From an uncultured Coriobacteriaceae bacterium (GTDB lineage Bacteria; Actinomycetota; Coriobacteriia; Coriobacteriales; Atopobiaceae), in assembly GCA_902777325.1 (NCBI GenBank), contig CACYTH010000011.1, positions 1 to 62,896 of the forward strand: a stretch of DNA of 62,896 nucleotides. Reading direction: 5' to 3'. Under the pieces are notes generated by a model. The model was not told the DNA's origin and searched no databases. It was given only the letters and a program-made list of their open reading frames with translations. The stretch's first letter is position 1, and each line of letters opens with the position of its first letter. The translations under genes were made by a program, and so were the position numbers. Shown one piece after another: positions 43,233 through 52,015 of this stretch.

Positions 43233-44363
43233 ATGGCACTTTCTACCAGCGAGTTCAGGGGGCGCTTTGGCTTTGGTGCGATGCGCCTGCCCATGGTGGG
43301 CGGCGAGCCAGACTATGAGCTTTGCAATCAGATGTTTGACCGCTTCCTGGAAGCGGGTCTCAACTACTTTGACACCGCGCATGTCTACCTTGGCGGCAAG
43401 AGCGAGGTGGCCCTGCGCGAGAGCCTTGTCAAGCGCCACCCGCGCGAGAGCTTCTTCCTCGTGGACAAGCTCACGCATGGCACGTTCAAGAACCCCGAGA
43501 CCATCCGCAGGGTCTTCCAGGAGGAGCTCGACGCGTGCGGTGTGGAGTACTTCGACCTGCTGCTAGCCCATGCGGTGAACTCAGCCCACTACGAGATGTA
43601 CACGCGCCAAGGCGTCTTCGAGACGGCCAAGGAGTTTGTGGCAGACGGCCGCGCGCGCCACTTTGGCATCAGCTACCACGACGGTCCTGAGCTGCTGGAG
43701 CGCATCCTCACCGAGCATCCCGAGATTGAGGCCGTTCAGCTGCAGATCAACTACGAGGACTGGGACAGCCCCAGCGTGCGCAGCCGCGAGGTGTACGAGG
43801 TGGCCACCGCGCACGGCGTTCCCGTTATCGTGATGGAGCCCTGCAAGGGCGGCCAGCTGGTCAACCTGCCCGAGGTCGCCCAGAGGGCGCTCGATGCGGC
43901 GCCCAACCCCGAGGGCCTCTCCAACGCGGGCTTTGCCCTGCGCTTCTGCGCGACGCAGCCCAACGTGGCCATGGTGCTCTCCGGCATGAACAACATGGAC
44001 CAGGTGGAGGACAACCTGCATGCGATGGCGGGAGATCCGGCGCCGCTGACGGCGGAGCAGCTGCAGGCACTGCGCGACGTCCACGAGGCCTTCGCGAGCT
44101 TGGGCATGATCCCCTGCACGGCGTGCCACTACTGCACGAACGGCTGCCCCAGGCACATCATGATCCCCGAGCTCTTTGCCGACCTCAACACCAAGCGCGT
44201 CTTTGGCGGCTGGAATCCGGGCTGGTACTTCAACAACGTGCATACCGTGGGCGGCCACGCCAAGCCGAGCGAGTGCATCAAGTGCGGTAAGTGCGAGCGC
44301 GAGTGCCCGCAGGGGCTGCCCATCCGCCAGCTGCTGACGGAAGTGGCTGCCGAGTTCGAGTAG
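43233..44363 (+). CDS. aldo/keto reductase with C-terminal ferredoxin-type [4Fe-4S] domain (1)
   Basis: A 376-residue protein; ATG 43233 after GGAGGGGAGAG. Residues 1-~275 are an aldo/keto reductase barrel (Y-F-D-T-A-H-V-Y, then the usual Lys and His positions). The tail holds C-T-A-C-H-Y-C-T-N-G-C-P (near 292) and C-I-K-C-G-K-C-E-R-E-C-P (near 350), two classical 4Fe-4S motifs. Such proteins are common in anaerobes and are thought to couple carbonyl or other reductions to ferredoxin/flavodoxin electrons rather than NADPH. The paralogue at 48786-49904 has the same layout. This gene closes the run that begins with the flavodoxin. Confidence 0.92.
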   Translation: MALSTSEFRGRFGFGAMRLPMVGGEPDYELCNQMFDRFLEAGLNYFDTAHVYLGGKSEVALRESLVKRHPRESFFLVDKLTHGTFKNPETIRRVFQEELDACGVEYFDLLLAHAVNSAHYEMYTRQGVFETAKEFVADGRARHFGISYHDGPELLERILTEHPEIEAVQLQINYEDWDSPSVRSREVYEVATAHGVPVIVMEPCKGGQLVNLPEVAQRALDAAPNPEGLSNAGFALRFCATQPNVAMVLSGMNNMDQVEDNLHAMAGDPAPLTAEQLQALRDVHEAFASLGMIPCTACHYCTNGCPRHIMIPELFADLNTKRVFGGWNPGWYFNNVHTVGGHAKPSECIKCGKCERECPQGLPIRQLLTEVAAEFE

Positions 44364-44431
44364 TGTGGGATGGGAAGAGCAATTGTCGAGCGCTACCATG
44401 ACGCATGGCATGGGCTTGCAAGGGGAGACAG

Positions 44432-45079
44432 GTGGATAAGGCGCAAACACAGCACGACGGGCATGCGTCACGGCGGCTGAGGCTCGTCGTGGATGTGGCC
44501 ATGGCTCTCGTCTACCTGCTCCAGATGGCTCCCTACCAGACAGGGGGCTGGTATCACGAGGTGGCAGGGCTTGCGTTCGTTGGCCTGCTGATCGTCCATC
44601 ACGTGCTGAACGCACGCTGGCTTCGCGCGGAATTGCGGCGGCATGACTGGCTGTCGCTCGTGCTTGATGCGGCCCTGCTGATCTGTGTGGCAGGCATCTC
44701 CGCAAGCGGCATGGCGATGGCCCAGCACGTGAGGATTCTGCAGGCAGAGGGGCTGGCGCACATTGCGCGCACGGCGCATGCGTGTCTCACGTATGCGGGG
44801 CTCATGCTTGTGTCGCTGCATGTGGGACTGCATGTGCCGCACGGGTGGCTGGAGCGTCTGTCGGTTGGCCGGCGCGCCTTGCTGGTGGCGACCGTGCTCG
44901 CCGGCGGCGCGTATGCGTTCGCGAGCCTTGGGGTGGCGACCAAGCTGAGTTGGGGCATGAGCTTTCCCGACGGCATGACACCGCTGCCCCTGCTAGTTGG
45001 AAAGCACCTGCTGCTGGCCCTGCCGTTCGTCCTGGCGGGTTGTGGCATGGCGATGATGAGGAAGAAGGGTTCACGATGA
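44432..45079 (+). CDS. DUF4405-type membrane cytochrome-like protein
   Basis: About 215 residues with four or five membrane helices. H-H-V-L-N near residue 45 and H-A-C-L-T / H-V-G-L-H-V-P near 110-125 offer paired histidines that could bind haem, as in DUF4405/cytochrome b561-like proteins. The GTG at 44432 has AAGGGGAG 5 bases upstream; the alternative ATG 44405 has none. It overlaps the following lipoprotein-flavodoxin gene by ATGA, so the two are translated together: a membrane electron carrier handing electrons to an extracellular flavodoxin is a reasonable inference. Confidence 0.72.
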   Translation: MDKAQTQHDGHASRRLRLVVDVAMALVYLLQMAPYQTGGWYHEVAGLAFVGLLIVHHVLNARWLRAELRRHDWLSLVLDAALLICVAGISASGMAMAQHVRILQAEGLAHIARTAHACLTYAGLMLVSLHVGLHVPHGWLERLSVGRRALLVATVLAGGAYAFASLGVATKLSWGMSFPDGMTPLPLLVGKHLLLALPFVLAGCGMAMMRKKGSR

Positions 45080-45792
45080 GAGACGACAAGCTGTTCATGG
45101 GTCGCCGGGCGTTTGTGCTGGCAACCGGGCTGATGGGGGCGTCCCTGTTGGCCGGATGCGGCGCGCAGGGCGAACAGCAGGCATCTGTGCCCGAGGAGAA
45201 TGATCCAGAGCCTGCCGATGAGACCGAGGTGCAGGAGGACGAGGCGCAGGCTGCGCCTGAAGAGTCTGCTGCAACAAAGGCGCTCGTCGTCTTCTACTCG
45301 CGTGCGGACGAGAATTACGCAGACGGGGGCACCGAGGTGCTGGAGGTGGGTCACACCAAGGTGATGGCCGGCTACATCGCCGAGGCACTCGGCGCCGACC
45401 AGTACGAGATCGTGTCCGCCGAGGCCTATCCCTTCTCGTATGACGAGTGCTGCGACCAAGCGTCTGACGAGCTCAAGAAGGACGTGCGTCCGGCTCTCGC
45501 GGGCGACCTGCCCGACGTGTCCGGCTATGACACGGTCTTTCTTGGTTGCCCCATTTGGTGGGGGAGCGAGCCCATGGTGGTGCGCACCTTCCTTGACGCG
45601 GTGGACCTCTCGGGCAAGACGGTGGTTCCCTTCACCACGCACGGAGGGTCTGGCCTGGGCAACGTCCCTGCAAACCTGCAGGCACGCGTGCCGGGCGCAA
45701 CGTTTGTGGACGGCAAAGCGGTCGCAGGCACGGCTGTCGACGGCGCACACGACGAGGTCGTGGACTGGGTGACGAGCCTCGACCTCGCGTAA
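45076..45792 (+). CDS. exported lipoprotein-flavodoxin
   Basis: A 238-residue protein. The N-terminus M-G-R-R-A-F-V-L-A-T-G-L-M-G-A-S-L-L-A-G-C has twin-arginine-like R-R and a lipobox ending at Cys. An acidic linker (~residues 30-65) leads to a flavodoxin domain with V-V-F-Y-S-R-A-D-E-N-Y, G-C-P-I-W-W-G-S-E-P-M and T-H-G-G-S-G-L-G-N. Homology is to the cytoplasmic flavodoxin at 40804. Flavodoxins are normally cytoplasmic; a surface-anchored, possibly Tat-exported one suggests extracellular electron transfer, fed by the overlapping DUF4405 membrane protein. Confidence 0.86.
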   Translation: MRDDKLFMGRRAFVLATGLMGASLLAGCGAQGEQQASVPEENDPEPADETEVQEDEAQAAPEESAATKALVVFYSRADENYADGGTEVLEVGHTKVMAGYIAEALGADQYEIVSAEAYPFSYDECCDQASDELKKDVRPALAGDLPDVSGYDTVFLGCPIWWGSEPMVVRTFLDAVDLSGKTVVPFTTHGGSGLGNVPANLQARVPGATFVDGKAVAGTAVDGAHDEVVDWVTSLDLA

Positions 45793-45799
45793 TCGTTGA

Positions 45800-45834
45800 G
45801 GCCGACCGTTGGGGACGGTTCCTTTTGGTTGGCC
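45800..45834. repeat. 35-bp palindrome, GGGGACGGTTCC family (copy 1)
   Basis: GGCCGACCGTTGG and GGTTGGCC arms around GGACGGTTCCTTTT, eight bases after the lipoprotein stop. A second copy with the same core lies at 49919-49953 after the aldo/keto reductase. Confidence 0.75.
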
Positions 45835-45968
45835 CAGACGCCCCTGTCGCCTCGATGCATGACGGTTGATTCAGGCATTTACCGATACGTGGACAGTCCC
45901 TAGCATATTCATGGCGTACTCTTGAGGCATCCGCTAAGACAGTGATGCCAAAAAGGAGAGGTTCCACC

Positions 45969-47921
45969 ATGGAGAGACGGTATCCGCATCTGAGCAGTCC
46001 CATTACGTTGGGTCGAACCACCTTCCGCAACCGCATGTTCTCGGCGCCCATGGGCGGCACCGACATCGCCAACGATGGTTGCATCGGGCCGAAGTCCACG
46101 GCGTTCTACGAGCTTCGCGGCAAGGGTGGCGCAGCGGCGGTTACGGTGTCCGAGCTCATGGTCCATCCCGCAACTGACGGAAGCCACGCCTACCATCTGG
46201 ACGAAAGCATCCTCAACTCGCTGGCCTGCGCCACCTATACGGCGGACGCCATCCGCAGGCACGGGGCCATCCCATCGCTCGAGCTTTCGCACTCTGGGCA
46301 GTTCGCGGGTACCTATATGACCGACAAGTCCAAGCAGCACGATCTCGCGCAGTGGGGTCCCTGCGATGGCTTGCGCGCCGATGGCGTGCCCGTGCGCGCG
46401 CTCACGCACGAGATGATCGACGACATCGTTGCGTCCTATGGGCATGTGGCGGGTCTCGCCAAGCGTGCCGGCTTCGAGATGCTCATGATTCACGGAGGAC
46501 ATGGCTGGCTCATCAACCAGTTTCTGAGCCCCCTCTTCAACCACCGTACCGACGAGTACGGCGGTAGCCTGGAGAACCGGTGCCGCTTTGCCATTCGCGT
46601 GCTTACGGCGGTGCGCGAGGCCGTGGGCCCGTTCTTCCCGATCGAGTTCCGCCTGAGCGGCGCCGAGTTCTGCGAGGGTGGCTACGACGTGGACGAGGGC
46701 GTGCGCATCGCCAAGCAACTCGAGCCCTACATCGATCTGCTGCACGTGAGCGCTGGCACCTACCAGAAGACCTTCGGCATCACGCATCCCTCCATGTTCG
46801 AGGAGCATGGCCGCAACGTCTTCCTTGCCGCCGAGATAAAGAAGCACGTGAGCGTGCCAGTGGCGACCATCGGTGGCCTCAACGACCCCGCACAGATGGA
46901 GGAGATCATCGCCAGCGGAAAGGCCGACGTGGTCTACATGGGCCGCGCTCTGCTCGCAGACCCGTACCTGCCGCGCAAGGTGGTGGAGAACCGCACCGAG
47001 GACATCGTCCGGTGCCTGCGTTGCTTCACCTGCATGGCCGAACGTGCCGCCACGAGCACGCGCCGCTGCACGGTCAACCCCATCATCGGTCGCGAGATGG
47101 AGGGTGACGAGGTCATCCCCGTGGCACCCGAGCGTCGCCGCAAGGTCGTGGTGGCGGGAGGCGGTCCCGGCGGACTCTACGCGGCGTGGACGGCAGCCCG
47201 CAGGGGACACGATGTGGTGCTGCTCGAGAAGGAGGACCAGCTCGGCGGCATCCTCAAGAGCGAGCAGGCACTGCCCTTCAAGCATGAGATGTACGAGCTC
47301 ACGGGTACCTATGAGCGGTTCTGCCGCGCGGCAGGCGTGGACATTCGTCTCTCAACCGAGGCGACGCCCGAGCTTGTGGAGGAGCTTGGTGCTGACGCGC
47401 TCATCGTGGCCGTGGGATCGGAGCCGCTCGTGCCGCCCATCCCTGGATTGGACGGGCCAAACGTCATCGTGGTCAACGAGTACTACAAGCATGCCGATGA
47501 GGTTGCCGATGACGTGGTGATCATGGGTGGTGGCCTCGCCGGCTGCGAGTGCGCCGTGCACCTGGCCCAGGAGGGCAAGCGCGTGAGCCTCGTGGAGATG
47601 CGCGACGCCCTGGCGCCCGACGCCAACGTGCGACATCGTCCCCTGCTCATGGCGCAGATCGACAAACTGGGCGTCGACGTACGGCTCGGTCACCAGGCGC
47701 TCTCGGTGGGCGACGGTGGCGTGACGTGCAAGGTGGGGGAGGACGAGGTCCTCGTGCCCGGCGCCACGGTCATCTGCGCGCTGGGCCAGCGCTCTCGCAC
47801 GGCGACGGTTGTGGCGCTGCAGGATACCGCTCCGTTCGTGCGCGTGATTGGTGATGCCGCACGTGTGGGCACCATCACCAACGCCGTGTACTGGGGCTAC
47901 CACGCCGCCTTGGACATCTAG
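45969..47921 (+). CDS. old-yellow-enzyme family oxidoreductase (2,4-dienoyl-CoA reductase-like, FMN/4Fe-4S/FAD)
   Basis: A 650-residue protein; ATG 45969 after AAAAGGAGAG. Residues ~1-345 are an OYE barrel (M-F-S-A-P-M-G-G-T, H-G-G-H-G-W-L-I-N-Q-F-L-S-P-L-F-N-H-R-T-D-E-Y-G-G-S). C-L-R-C-F-T-C and a later C (near 348-365) bind a [4Fe-4S] cluster. Residues ~385-650 form FAD/NAD(P)-binding domains (V-V-V-A-G-G-G-P-G-G-L-Y-A-A). The layout is that of 2,4-dienoyl-CoA reductase FadH, BaiCD and similar gut bacterial ene-reductases. It is monocistronic, with the TetR gene convergent. The substrate could be an unsaturated acid, steroid or phenolic. Confidence 0.92.
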   Translation: MERRYPHLSSPITLGRTTFRNRMFSAPMGGTDIANDGCIGPKSTAFYELRGKGGAAAVTVSELMVHPATDGSHAYHLDESILNSLACATYTADAIRRHGAIPSLELSHSGQFAGTYMTDKSKQHDLAQWGPCDGLRADGVPVRALTHEMIDDIVASYGHVAGLAKRAGFEMLMIHGGHGWLINQFLSPLFNHRTDEYGGSLENRCRFAIRVLTAVREAVGPFFPIEFRLSGAEFCEGGYDVDEGVRIAKQLEPYIDLLHVSAGTYQKTFGITHPSMFEEHGRNVFLAAEIKKHVSVPVATIGGLNDPAQMEEIIASGKADVVYMGRALLADPYLPRKVVENRTEDIVRCLRCFTCMAERAATSTRRCTVNPIIGREMEGDEVIPVAPERRRKVVVAGGGPGGLYAAWTAARRGHDVVLLEKEDQLGGILKSEQALPFKHEMYELTGTYERFCRAAGVDIRLSTEATPELVEELGADALIVAVGSEPLVPPIPGLDGPNVIVVNEYYKHADEVADDVVIMGGGLAGCECAVHLAQEGKRVSLVEMRDALAPDANVRHRPLLMAQIDKLGVDVRLGHQALSVGDGGVTCKVGEDEVLVPGATVICALGQRSRTATVVALQDTAPFVRVIGDAARVGTITNAVYWGYHAALDI

Positions 47922-47927
47922 GGGCAC

Positions 47928-47967
47928 GGGGGACAGAGAGGACGCGCGTCTTCCTGTCCCCCTTTTT
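47928..47967. terminator. rho-independent terminator between the OYE and TetR genes
   Basis: GGGGGACAG and CTGTCCCCC arms continue inwards through GACGC-GC-GTC; TTTTT follows at 47963-47967. It can stop transcription of the plus-strand OYE gene; the TetR stop is only 8 bases further on. Confidence 0.85.
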
Positions 47968-47974
47968 CGTTTCG

Positions 47975-48532
47975 CTACAGGCTGCTCGCTCCGTTGCAGA
48001 CAAGGCCGACGGCCATCTCGATGGCCTCGTCAAGGGGCATGCGCTTTCCGTCTGCGACCCAGGCACGATACATGGCGAGCGAACCTGCCGTCTGCCACGC
48101 GTAGTAGACGTGCCAGCGCTCGGGGGTAAATCCCTCAGGCACCTCCTTCACGCGCTCGCCGCTCGCGTCGTCCTGCAGGCGAGCCTGGATCTTGTCGTAA
48201 GCAGGATCACAGGTGATGGCGTCGTAGAGCGCGTCCTGCTCGGCGCCAAAACGGAAGAACTCGCGGGTGATCTCGGCGAGGTCGTGCGGCTCGTGCAGGT
48301 GCGTGGTGCGCTTGCGCCAGGCGGCGGCGTATCCCGCCATGACCTCGGCCAGCAGGTCGTCAAGGGTCTCGTAATAGCGGTAGAAGGTCTTCTTGTTGAT
48401 GCGTGCCCGCTCACAGAGGTCCTTGACGGTGATGGATTCGTATCCGCCCTCGAGCATCATGGCACGGAAGGTCGTGTCGATGGCCTCGAGCGTCTTGGTC
48501 ACCCGAAGATCGTTGGCAGGTGTGGTGCGCAT
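47975..48532 (-). CDS. TetR family transcriptional regulator
   Basis: A 185-residue protein; ATG 48532 after GGAGGAAC. The N-terminal helix-turn-helix (S-I-T-V-K-D-L-C-E-R-A-R-I-N-K-K-T-F-Y-R-Y-Y) is canonical; the C-terminal ligand domain is typical but of unknown effector. It is divergent from the Fe-S aldo/keto reductase at 48786 and convergent with the OYE gene. The 253-base divergent region holds the 14-bp palindrome GCAACACGTGTTGC (48647-48660), a likely operator. Control of the aldo/keto reductase and itself is inferred. Confidence 0.9.
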   Translation of the reverse strand: MRTTPANDLRVTKTLEAIDTTFRAMMLEGGYESITVKDLCERARINKKTFYRYYETLDDLLAEVMAGYAAAWRKRTTHLHEPHDLAEITREFFRFGAEQDALYDAITCDPAYDKIQARLQDDASGERVKEVPEGFTPERWHVYYAWQTAGSLAMYRAWVADGKRMPLDEAIEMAVGLVCNGASSL

Positions 48533-48646
48533 GTGTTCCTCCGAGTTATGCAACGGTCTTCGCAAAAGGGTGGCATAAGTCACACCGAGGGTAGAACAGC
48601 CCATTGAGCTGGTCTTTTGCTATTTAAAACTATAGCCGTAGATTAA

Positions 48647-48660
48647 GCAACACGTGTTGC
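48647..48660. promoter_or_regulatory. putative TetR operator
   Basis: GCAACACGTGTTGC is a perfect 14-base palindrome, about 115 bases upstream of the TetR start and 126 upstream of the aldo/keto reductase start. A TTGACA element lies at 48710-48715 on the plus strand. Confidence 0.5.
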
Positions 48661-48785
48661 AAAATGAGAGACATCGCAAACGGTCGGTTCGGATGCCCGT
48701 TCGGCACCCTTGACACACATCTCCGATTGACCCCTACAGTCTTCTAGGAAAGCGGTGCTTCAGTTACATGATTCGGGAGGTTCCC

Positions 48786-49904
48786 ATGGCAGATTGGTTT
48801 GGCAAGAGCACGCCCAAGCTGGGGTTCGGGCTCATGCGGCTTCCCAAGCGAGGCATCGGCATCGACGTGGCGCAGACAAGCGAGATGGTCGACCGGTTCC
48901 TCGATGCTGGGTTTACCTACTTTGACACCGCGCACGTTTATGCGGGCTCCGAGTCGGCCATAAAGAAGGCGCTGGTCGACCGTCACCCGCGTGAGGGCTA
49001 CACGCTTGCCACCAAGCTCTATGCGCCCATGGCTCCCACCGAGAGCTCCGCGCGCAAGCAGTTCCAGACCTCGCTCAAGCGCACCGGTGCCGGTTATATC
49101 GACTACTACCTGCTGCACTCGCTCATGGAGAGCAACTACAAGAAGTACGAGCGCATGAACCTGTGGGGCTATGTGCGCGACCTCAAGCGGCAGGGGCTCG
49201 TGCGTCACATGGGCTTCTCGTTCCACGGTGGGCCAAAGCTTTTGGATGAGCTGCTCACGCGCCATCCCGAGGCGGAGTTCGTGCAGCTGCAGCTCAACTA
49301 CGCCGACTGGGAGGATGCCAGCATCACCTCTCGAGCCAACTACGAGGTGGCTCGCGCGCACGACGTGTCGATCGTGGTGATGGAGCCCGTCAAGGGCGGC
49401 AAGCTTGCCAACCCTCCGCGCGATGTGGCAGAGCTGCTGCGCGAGGCAAACCCGCAGGCATCGGCCGCGAGCTGGGCGATTCGCTTTGCCGCGTCGCTCG
49501 ACGGGATCATCACGGTCCTCTCGGGCATGTCCAACCTGGCGCAGCTTGACGACAACGTGTCCTACATGCGCGGCTTCAAGCCTCTGGACGAGGCCGAGCG
49601 CGAGGTCATCCGCCAGGCGCAGGTGCTTCTGGGCAAGTCGTCAGCCATCGGATGCACGGCCTGTCGCTACTGCTGCGATGGCTGTCCCATGCAGATCGAC
49701 ATCCCCGCCGTGATTGCAGCGATGAATCTCAAGCTGGCGAATGGCCAGATCAAGCAGGCGCGCGCTGCATACGCCGCGGCCATCGGAGCTCCGGGAGCGG
49801 GATCTGCCGCCAACTGCATCGCCTGCGGCCAGTGCGAGAGCGCGTGCCCGCAGCATCTGCCCATCATCAAGCATCTGGCCGACGCTGCGGAGCAACTGGG
49901 ATAG
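48786..49904 (+). CDS. aldo/keto reductase with C-terminal ferredoxin-type [4Fe-4S] domain (2)
   Basis: A 372-residue paralogue of the gene at 43233; ATG 48786 after GGGAGG. The barrel has F-D-T-A-H-V-Y-A-G-S-E and the motif L-L-H-S-L-M-E; the tail has C-T-A-C-R-Y-C-C-D-G-C-P (near 290) and C-I-A-C-G-Q-C-E-S-A-C-P (near 345). The extra Cys in Y-C-C-D-G is a small difference from paralogue 1. It probably takes electrons from ferredoxin or flavodoxin. It is divergent from the TetR gene, which probably controls it, and is followed by a palindrome of the GGGGACGGTTCC type. Confidence 0.92.
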   Translation: MADWFGKSTPKLGFGLMRLPKRGIGIDVAQTSEMVDRFLDAGFTYFDTAHVYAGSESAIKKALVDRHPREGYTLATKLYAPMAPTESSARKQFQTSLKRTGAGYIDYYLLHSLMESNYKKYERMNLWGYVRDLKRQGLVRHMGFSFHGGPKLLDELLTRHPEAEFVQLQLNYADWEDASITSRANYEVARAHDVSIVVMEPVKGGKLANPPRDVAELLREANPQASAASWAIRFAASLDGIITVLSGMSNLAQLDDNVSYMRGFKPLDEAEREVIRQAQVLLGKSSAIGCTACRYCCDGCPMQIDIPAVIAAMNLKLANGQIKQARAAYAAAIGAPGAGSAANCIACGQCESACPQHLPIIKHLADAAEQLG

Positions 49905-49918
49905 ACAGAGTGGCTGGC

Positions 49919-49953
49919 GGCCGTCCGTCGGGGGCGGTTCCCCTTGGTCGGCC
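49919..49953. repeat. 35-bp palindrome, GGGGACGGTTCC family (copy 2)
   Basis: GGCCGTCCGTCGG and GGTCGGCC arms around GGGCGGTTCCCC, directly between the convergent aldo/keto reductase and metallo-hydrolase genes. It is the partner of 45800-45834. Confidence 0.75.
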
Positions 49954-49962
49954 GGGATACGC

Positions 49963-50763
49963 CTACAGCTCGATTGACTCCAGGTCGTCGGGAATCCACA
50001 GCGTCCCGGTGAAGTACGGCTTGCCCTCGGCCGCATAGAGCTCCTTGCGCCTGGCGATATTGCGATCCTCGGTGTGGTAGAGCAGGAGGTTTCGCACACC
50101 GAGCTCCTCCGCTACCTCGCAGGCGTCCTTTACTGTGGAATGATGCTTCTCGTAGGGTTTATAGATGTCTGCCTGGGAATACAGGCAGAAGGCTTCGTGA
50201 AGCATCCACTCGGCACCGCGGGCATACGGGCGACCTGCCTCGGAGAGAGGCTCGTCGCCGCAGCAGACGAGGTGCTTGTCCTTGCCGAGGTCCATGGAGA
50301 ACCCGAACTGCTTGGTCTTGGTCGAGCCGATGTCGAAGAAGGTTGTCAGGTGTCCGATGATGTCGAGCGTCTGGCCGTCAGTCAGCTCGACAAGATGCAG
50401 ACGCTCATCGATGTGGCGCACGTCGTCTGCCCGCAGGAGCTTGCCTGCCATGTCGCGCAGGAGCTCCAGCACCTCGGCATGAGAATAGATGTATGCCTCG
50501 CCCCGAAAGCTGCCGTGGCCCATGGACTGGCAGATCATGCGCATCATCCAGACGATGCCGAGCAGGTGGTCCACGTGCTTGTGGGTAACGAAGATGTGGC
50601 GCATGTCCGCCCAGTTGAGTCCGGCATGCTTGAGCTGGGTGAGGATTCCACTGCCGCCACCTCCGTCGACCATGAGGTATTGGCCGTCGTCCTCGAGGAC
50701 GAAGCAGGTGTTGTAGCACTCGGTGACGATGGCGTTTCCGGTTCCGAGCATCGTGAGCTTCAT
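49963..50763 (-). CDS. metallo-beta-lactamase fold hydrolase (RNase Z-like)
   Basis: A 266-residue protein; ATG 50763. M-L-G-T-G-N-A-I, then V-D-G-G-G-G-S-G-I-L and F-V-T-H-K-H-V-D-H-L-L-G-I (the H-x-H-x-D-H metal site) are followed by a C-C-G-D-E-P loop (third ligand Asp) and Y-H-T-E-D (final His). It resembles the ElaC/RNase Z branch but lacks its long exosite arm, so the substrate may be a small molecule or phosphodiester rather than tRNA. It reads convergently towards the aldo/keto reductase and divergently from the alpha/beta hydrolase at 51013. Confidence 0.87.
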   Translation of the reverse strand: MKLTMLGTGNAIVTECYNTCFVLEDDGQYLMVDGGGGSGILTQLKHAGLNWADMRHIFVTHKHVDHLLGIVWMMRMICQSMGHGSFRGEAYIYSHAEVLELLRDMAGKLLRADDVRHIDERLHLVELTDGQTLDIIGHLTTFFDIGSTKTKQFGFSMDLGKDKHLVCCGDEPLSEAGRPYARGAEWMLHEAFCLYSQADIYKPYEKHHSTVKDACEVAEELGVRNLLLYHTEDRNIARRKELYAAEGKPYFTGTLWIPDDLESIEL

Positions 50764-50880
50764 GGATGGATCTCCCGATGGGTTGCGTATGCGGGCATTT
50801 AGCTGTCTGCTCCCACATTTTACGACACGTCGTGAGGGGTGGGCGGACGGTGACGCACGCGCGGACACAAACAGCCCCCG

Positions 50881-50910
50881 TTGCGGATGGGGGAGTATCC
50901 CCAAACTGCA
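50881..50910. repeat. 30-bp palindrome, GGGGAGTATCCCC family (copy 1)
   Basis: TTGCGGATGGGGGAGTATCC followed by CCAAACTGCA: the core GGGGAGTATCCCC with outer TGC/GCA. It lies in the divergent region between the metallo-hydrolase and alpha/beta hydrolase genes. The other copies are at 55255 and 59281. Confidence 0.88.
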
Positions 50911-50954
50911 AAAACGATGCATCAACGCTATGGATAGACAGCAACAATAGGCAT

Positions 50955-50983
50955 TTGTTATCCATACGTGCGTAGCCAATAAT
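50955..50983 (+). promoter_or_regulatory. candidate sigma-70 promoter of the alpha/beta hydrolase gene
   Basis: TTGTTA, a 17-base spacer and AATAAT, ending 29 bases before the ATG at 51013. Both elements deviate by one or two bases from consensus. Confidence 0.5.
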
Positions 50984-51012
50984 GTAGTCACACCACGACG
51001 AAAGGACATGCC

Positions 51013-51996
51013 ATGCAGGACGCAAAGCTCACGCTCACCGAGGCTTGGGACAAGGTCTTCCCCAAGAGCGACCTCGTCGACCACGAGAAGGTCACCTTCC
51101 ACAACCGCTACGGCATCACCCTGGCGGCTGATCTCTACAAGCCCAAGGGCGCCGAGGGCAAGCTGGCGGCCATCGCTGTGAGCGGCCCGTTCGGTGCCGT
51201 CAAGGAGCAGAGCTCGGGCCTCTACGCCCAGACCATGGCCGAGCGCGGCTTCATCGCTATCGCCTTCGACCCGTCCTTCACTGGCGAGAGTGGCGGCGAG
51301 CCTCGCCGCATGGCCTCGCCGGACATCAACACCGAGGACTTCTGCGCCGCAGTGGACTACCTCAGCTGCCGAGACGACGTCGAGCCCGAGCGCATCGGCA
51401 TCATCGGCATCTGCGGCTGGGGCGGCATGGCCATTAACGCTGCGGCGATCGACCCGCGCATCAAGGCAACCGTCGCCTCCACCATGTACGACATGACCCG
51501 CATCGCCCGCGAGGGCTACTACGGCGCGGCCGACAGCAAGGAGGCCCGCGACGAGCAGCGCGCCGCCTGGGCCGCCCAGCGCACGGCCGACTACGCCTCG
51601 GGCACCTACGTGCGCGCCGGTGGCGTGGTTGACCCGCTGCCCGAGGACGCCCCGCAGTTCGTCAAGGACTATTACGCCTACTACAAGACCCCGCGTGGCT
51701 ACCACGAGCGCTCCGGCAACTCCAACGACGGTTGGAACGCAATCGGCACCATCTCGTTCCTCAACCAGCCGATCCTCTCCATGGCGGGCGAGATCGACAA
51801 CCCCGTGCTTATCATCCACGGCGAGAACGCCCACTCCCGCTACTTTGGCGAAGGTGCGTTTGCGCTGCTCAAGGGTGACAACAAGGAGCTCATGATCATT
51901 CCGGGCGCTAACCACTGCGACCTCTACGACGGCGGCGAGGGCGACTACATCCCCTTCGACAAGCTGCAATCCTTCTTCGAGCAGAACCTGGCGTAG
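51013..51996 (+). CDS. alpha/beta hydrolase, YcjY-like with Cys at the nucleophile position (1)
   Basis: A 327-residue protein; ATG 51013 after GAAAGGAC. V-S-G-P-F-G-A-V-K-E-Q-S is followed by F-D-P-S-F-T-G-E-S-G-G-E-P-R and the nucleophile elbow G-I-C-G-W-G-G, with Cys in place of the usual Ser. H-C-D-L-Y-D near the C-terminus supplies the histidine. Cys nucleophiles occur in dienelactone hydrolases and the YcjY/DUF1100-like branch. A homologue with G-I-C-G-G-G-G is encoded at 54160. Both lie among flavin and cupin proteins, so a role in aromatic or lactone turnover is possible but unproven. Confidence 0.85.
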   Translation: MQDAKLTLTEAWDKVFPKSDLVDHEKVTFHNRYGITLAADLYKPKGAEGKLAAIAVSGPFGAVKEQSSGLYAQTMAERGFIAIAFDPSFTGESGGEPRRMASPDINTEDFCAAVDYLSCRDDVEPERIGIIGICGWGGMAINAAAIDPRIKATVASTMYDMTRIAREGYYGAADSKEARDEQRAAWAAQRTADYASGTYVRAGGVVDPLPEDAPQFVKDYYAYYKTPRGYHERSGNSNDGWNAIGTISFLNQPILSMAGEIDNPVLIIHGENAHSRYFGEGAFALLKGDNKELMIIPGANHCDLYDGGEGDYIPFDKLQSFFEQNLA

Positions 51997-52015
51997 AGAC
52001 AAGGGGAGCAGAGCT

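Noticed and set aside
41376..43478. A 700-codon minus-strand open frame over the CMD and aldo/keto reductase genes
   Set aside because: Shadow frame; the plus-strand genes there have clear family motifs and ribosome sites.
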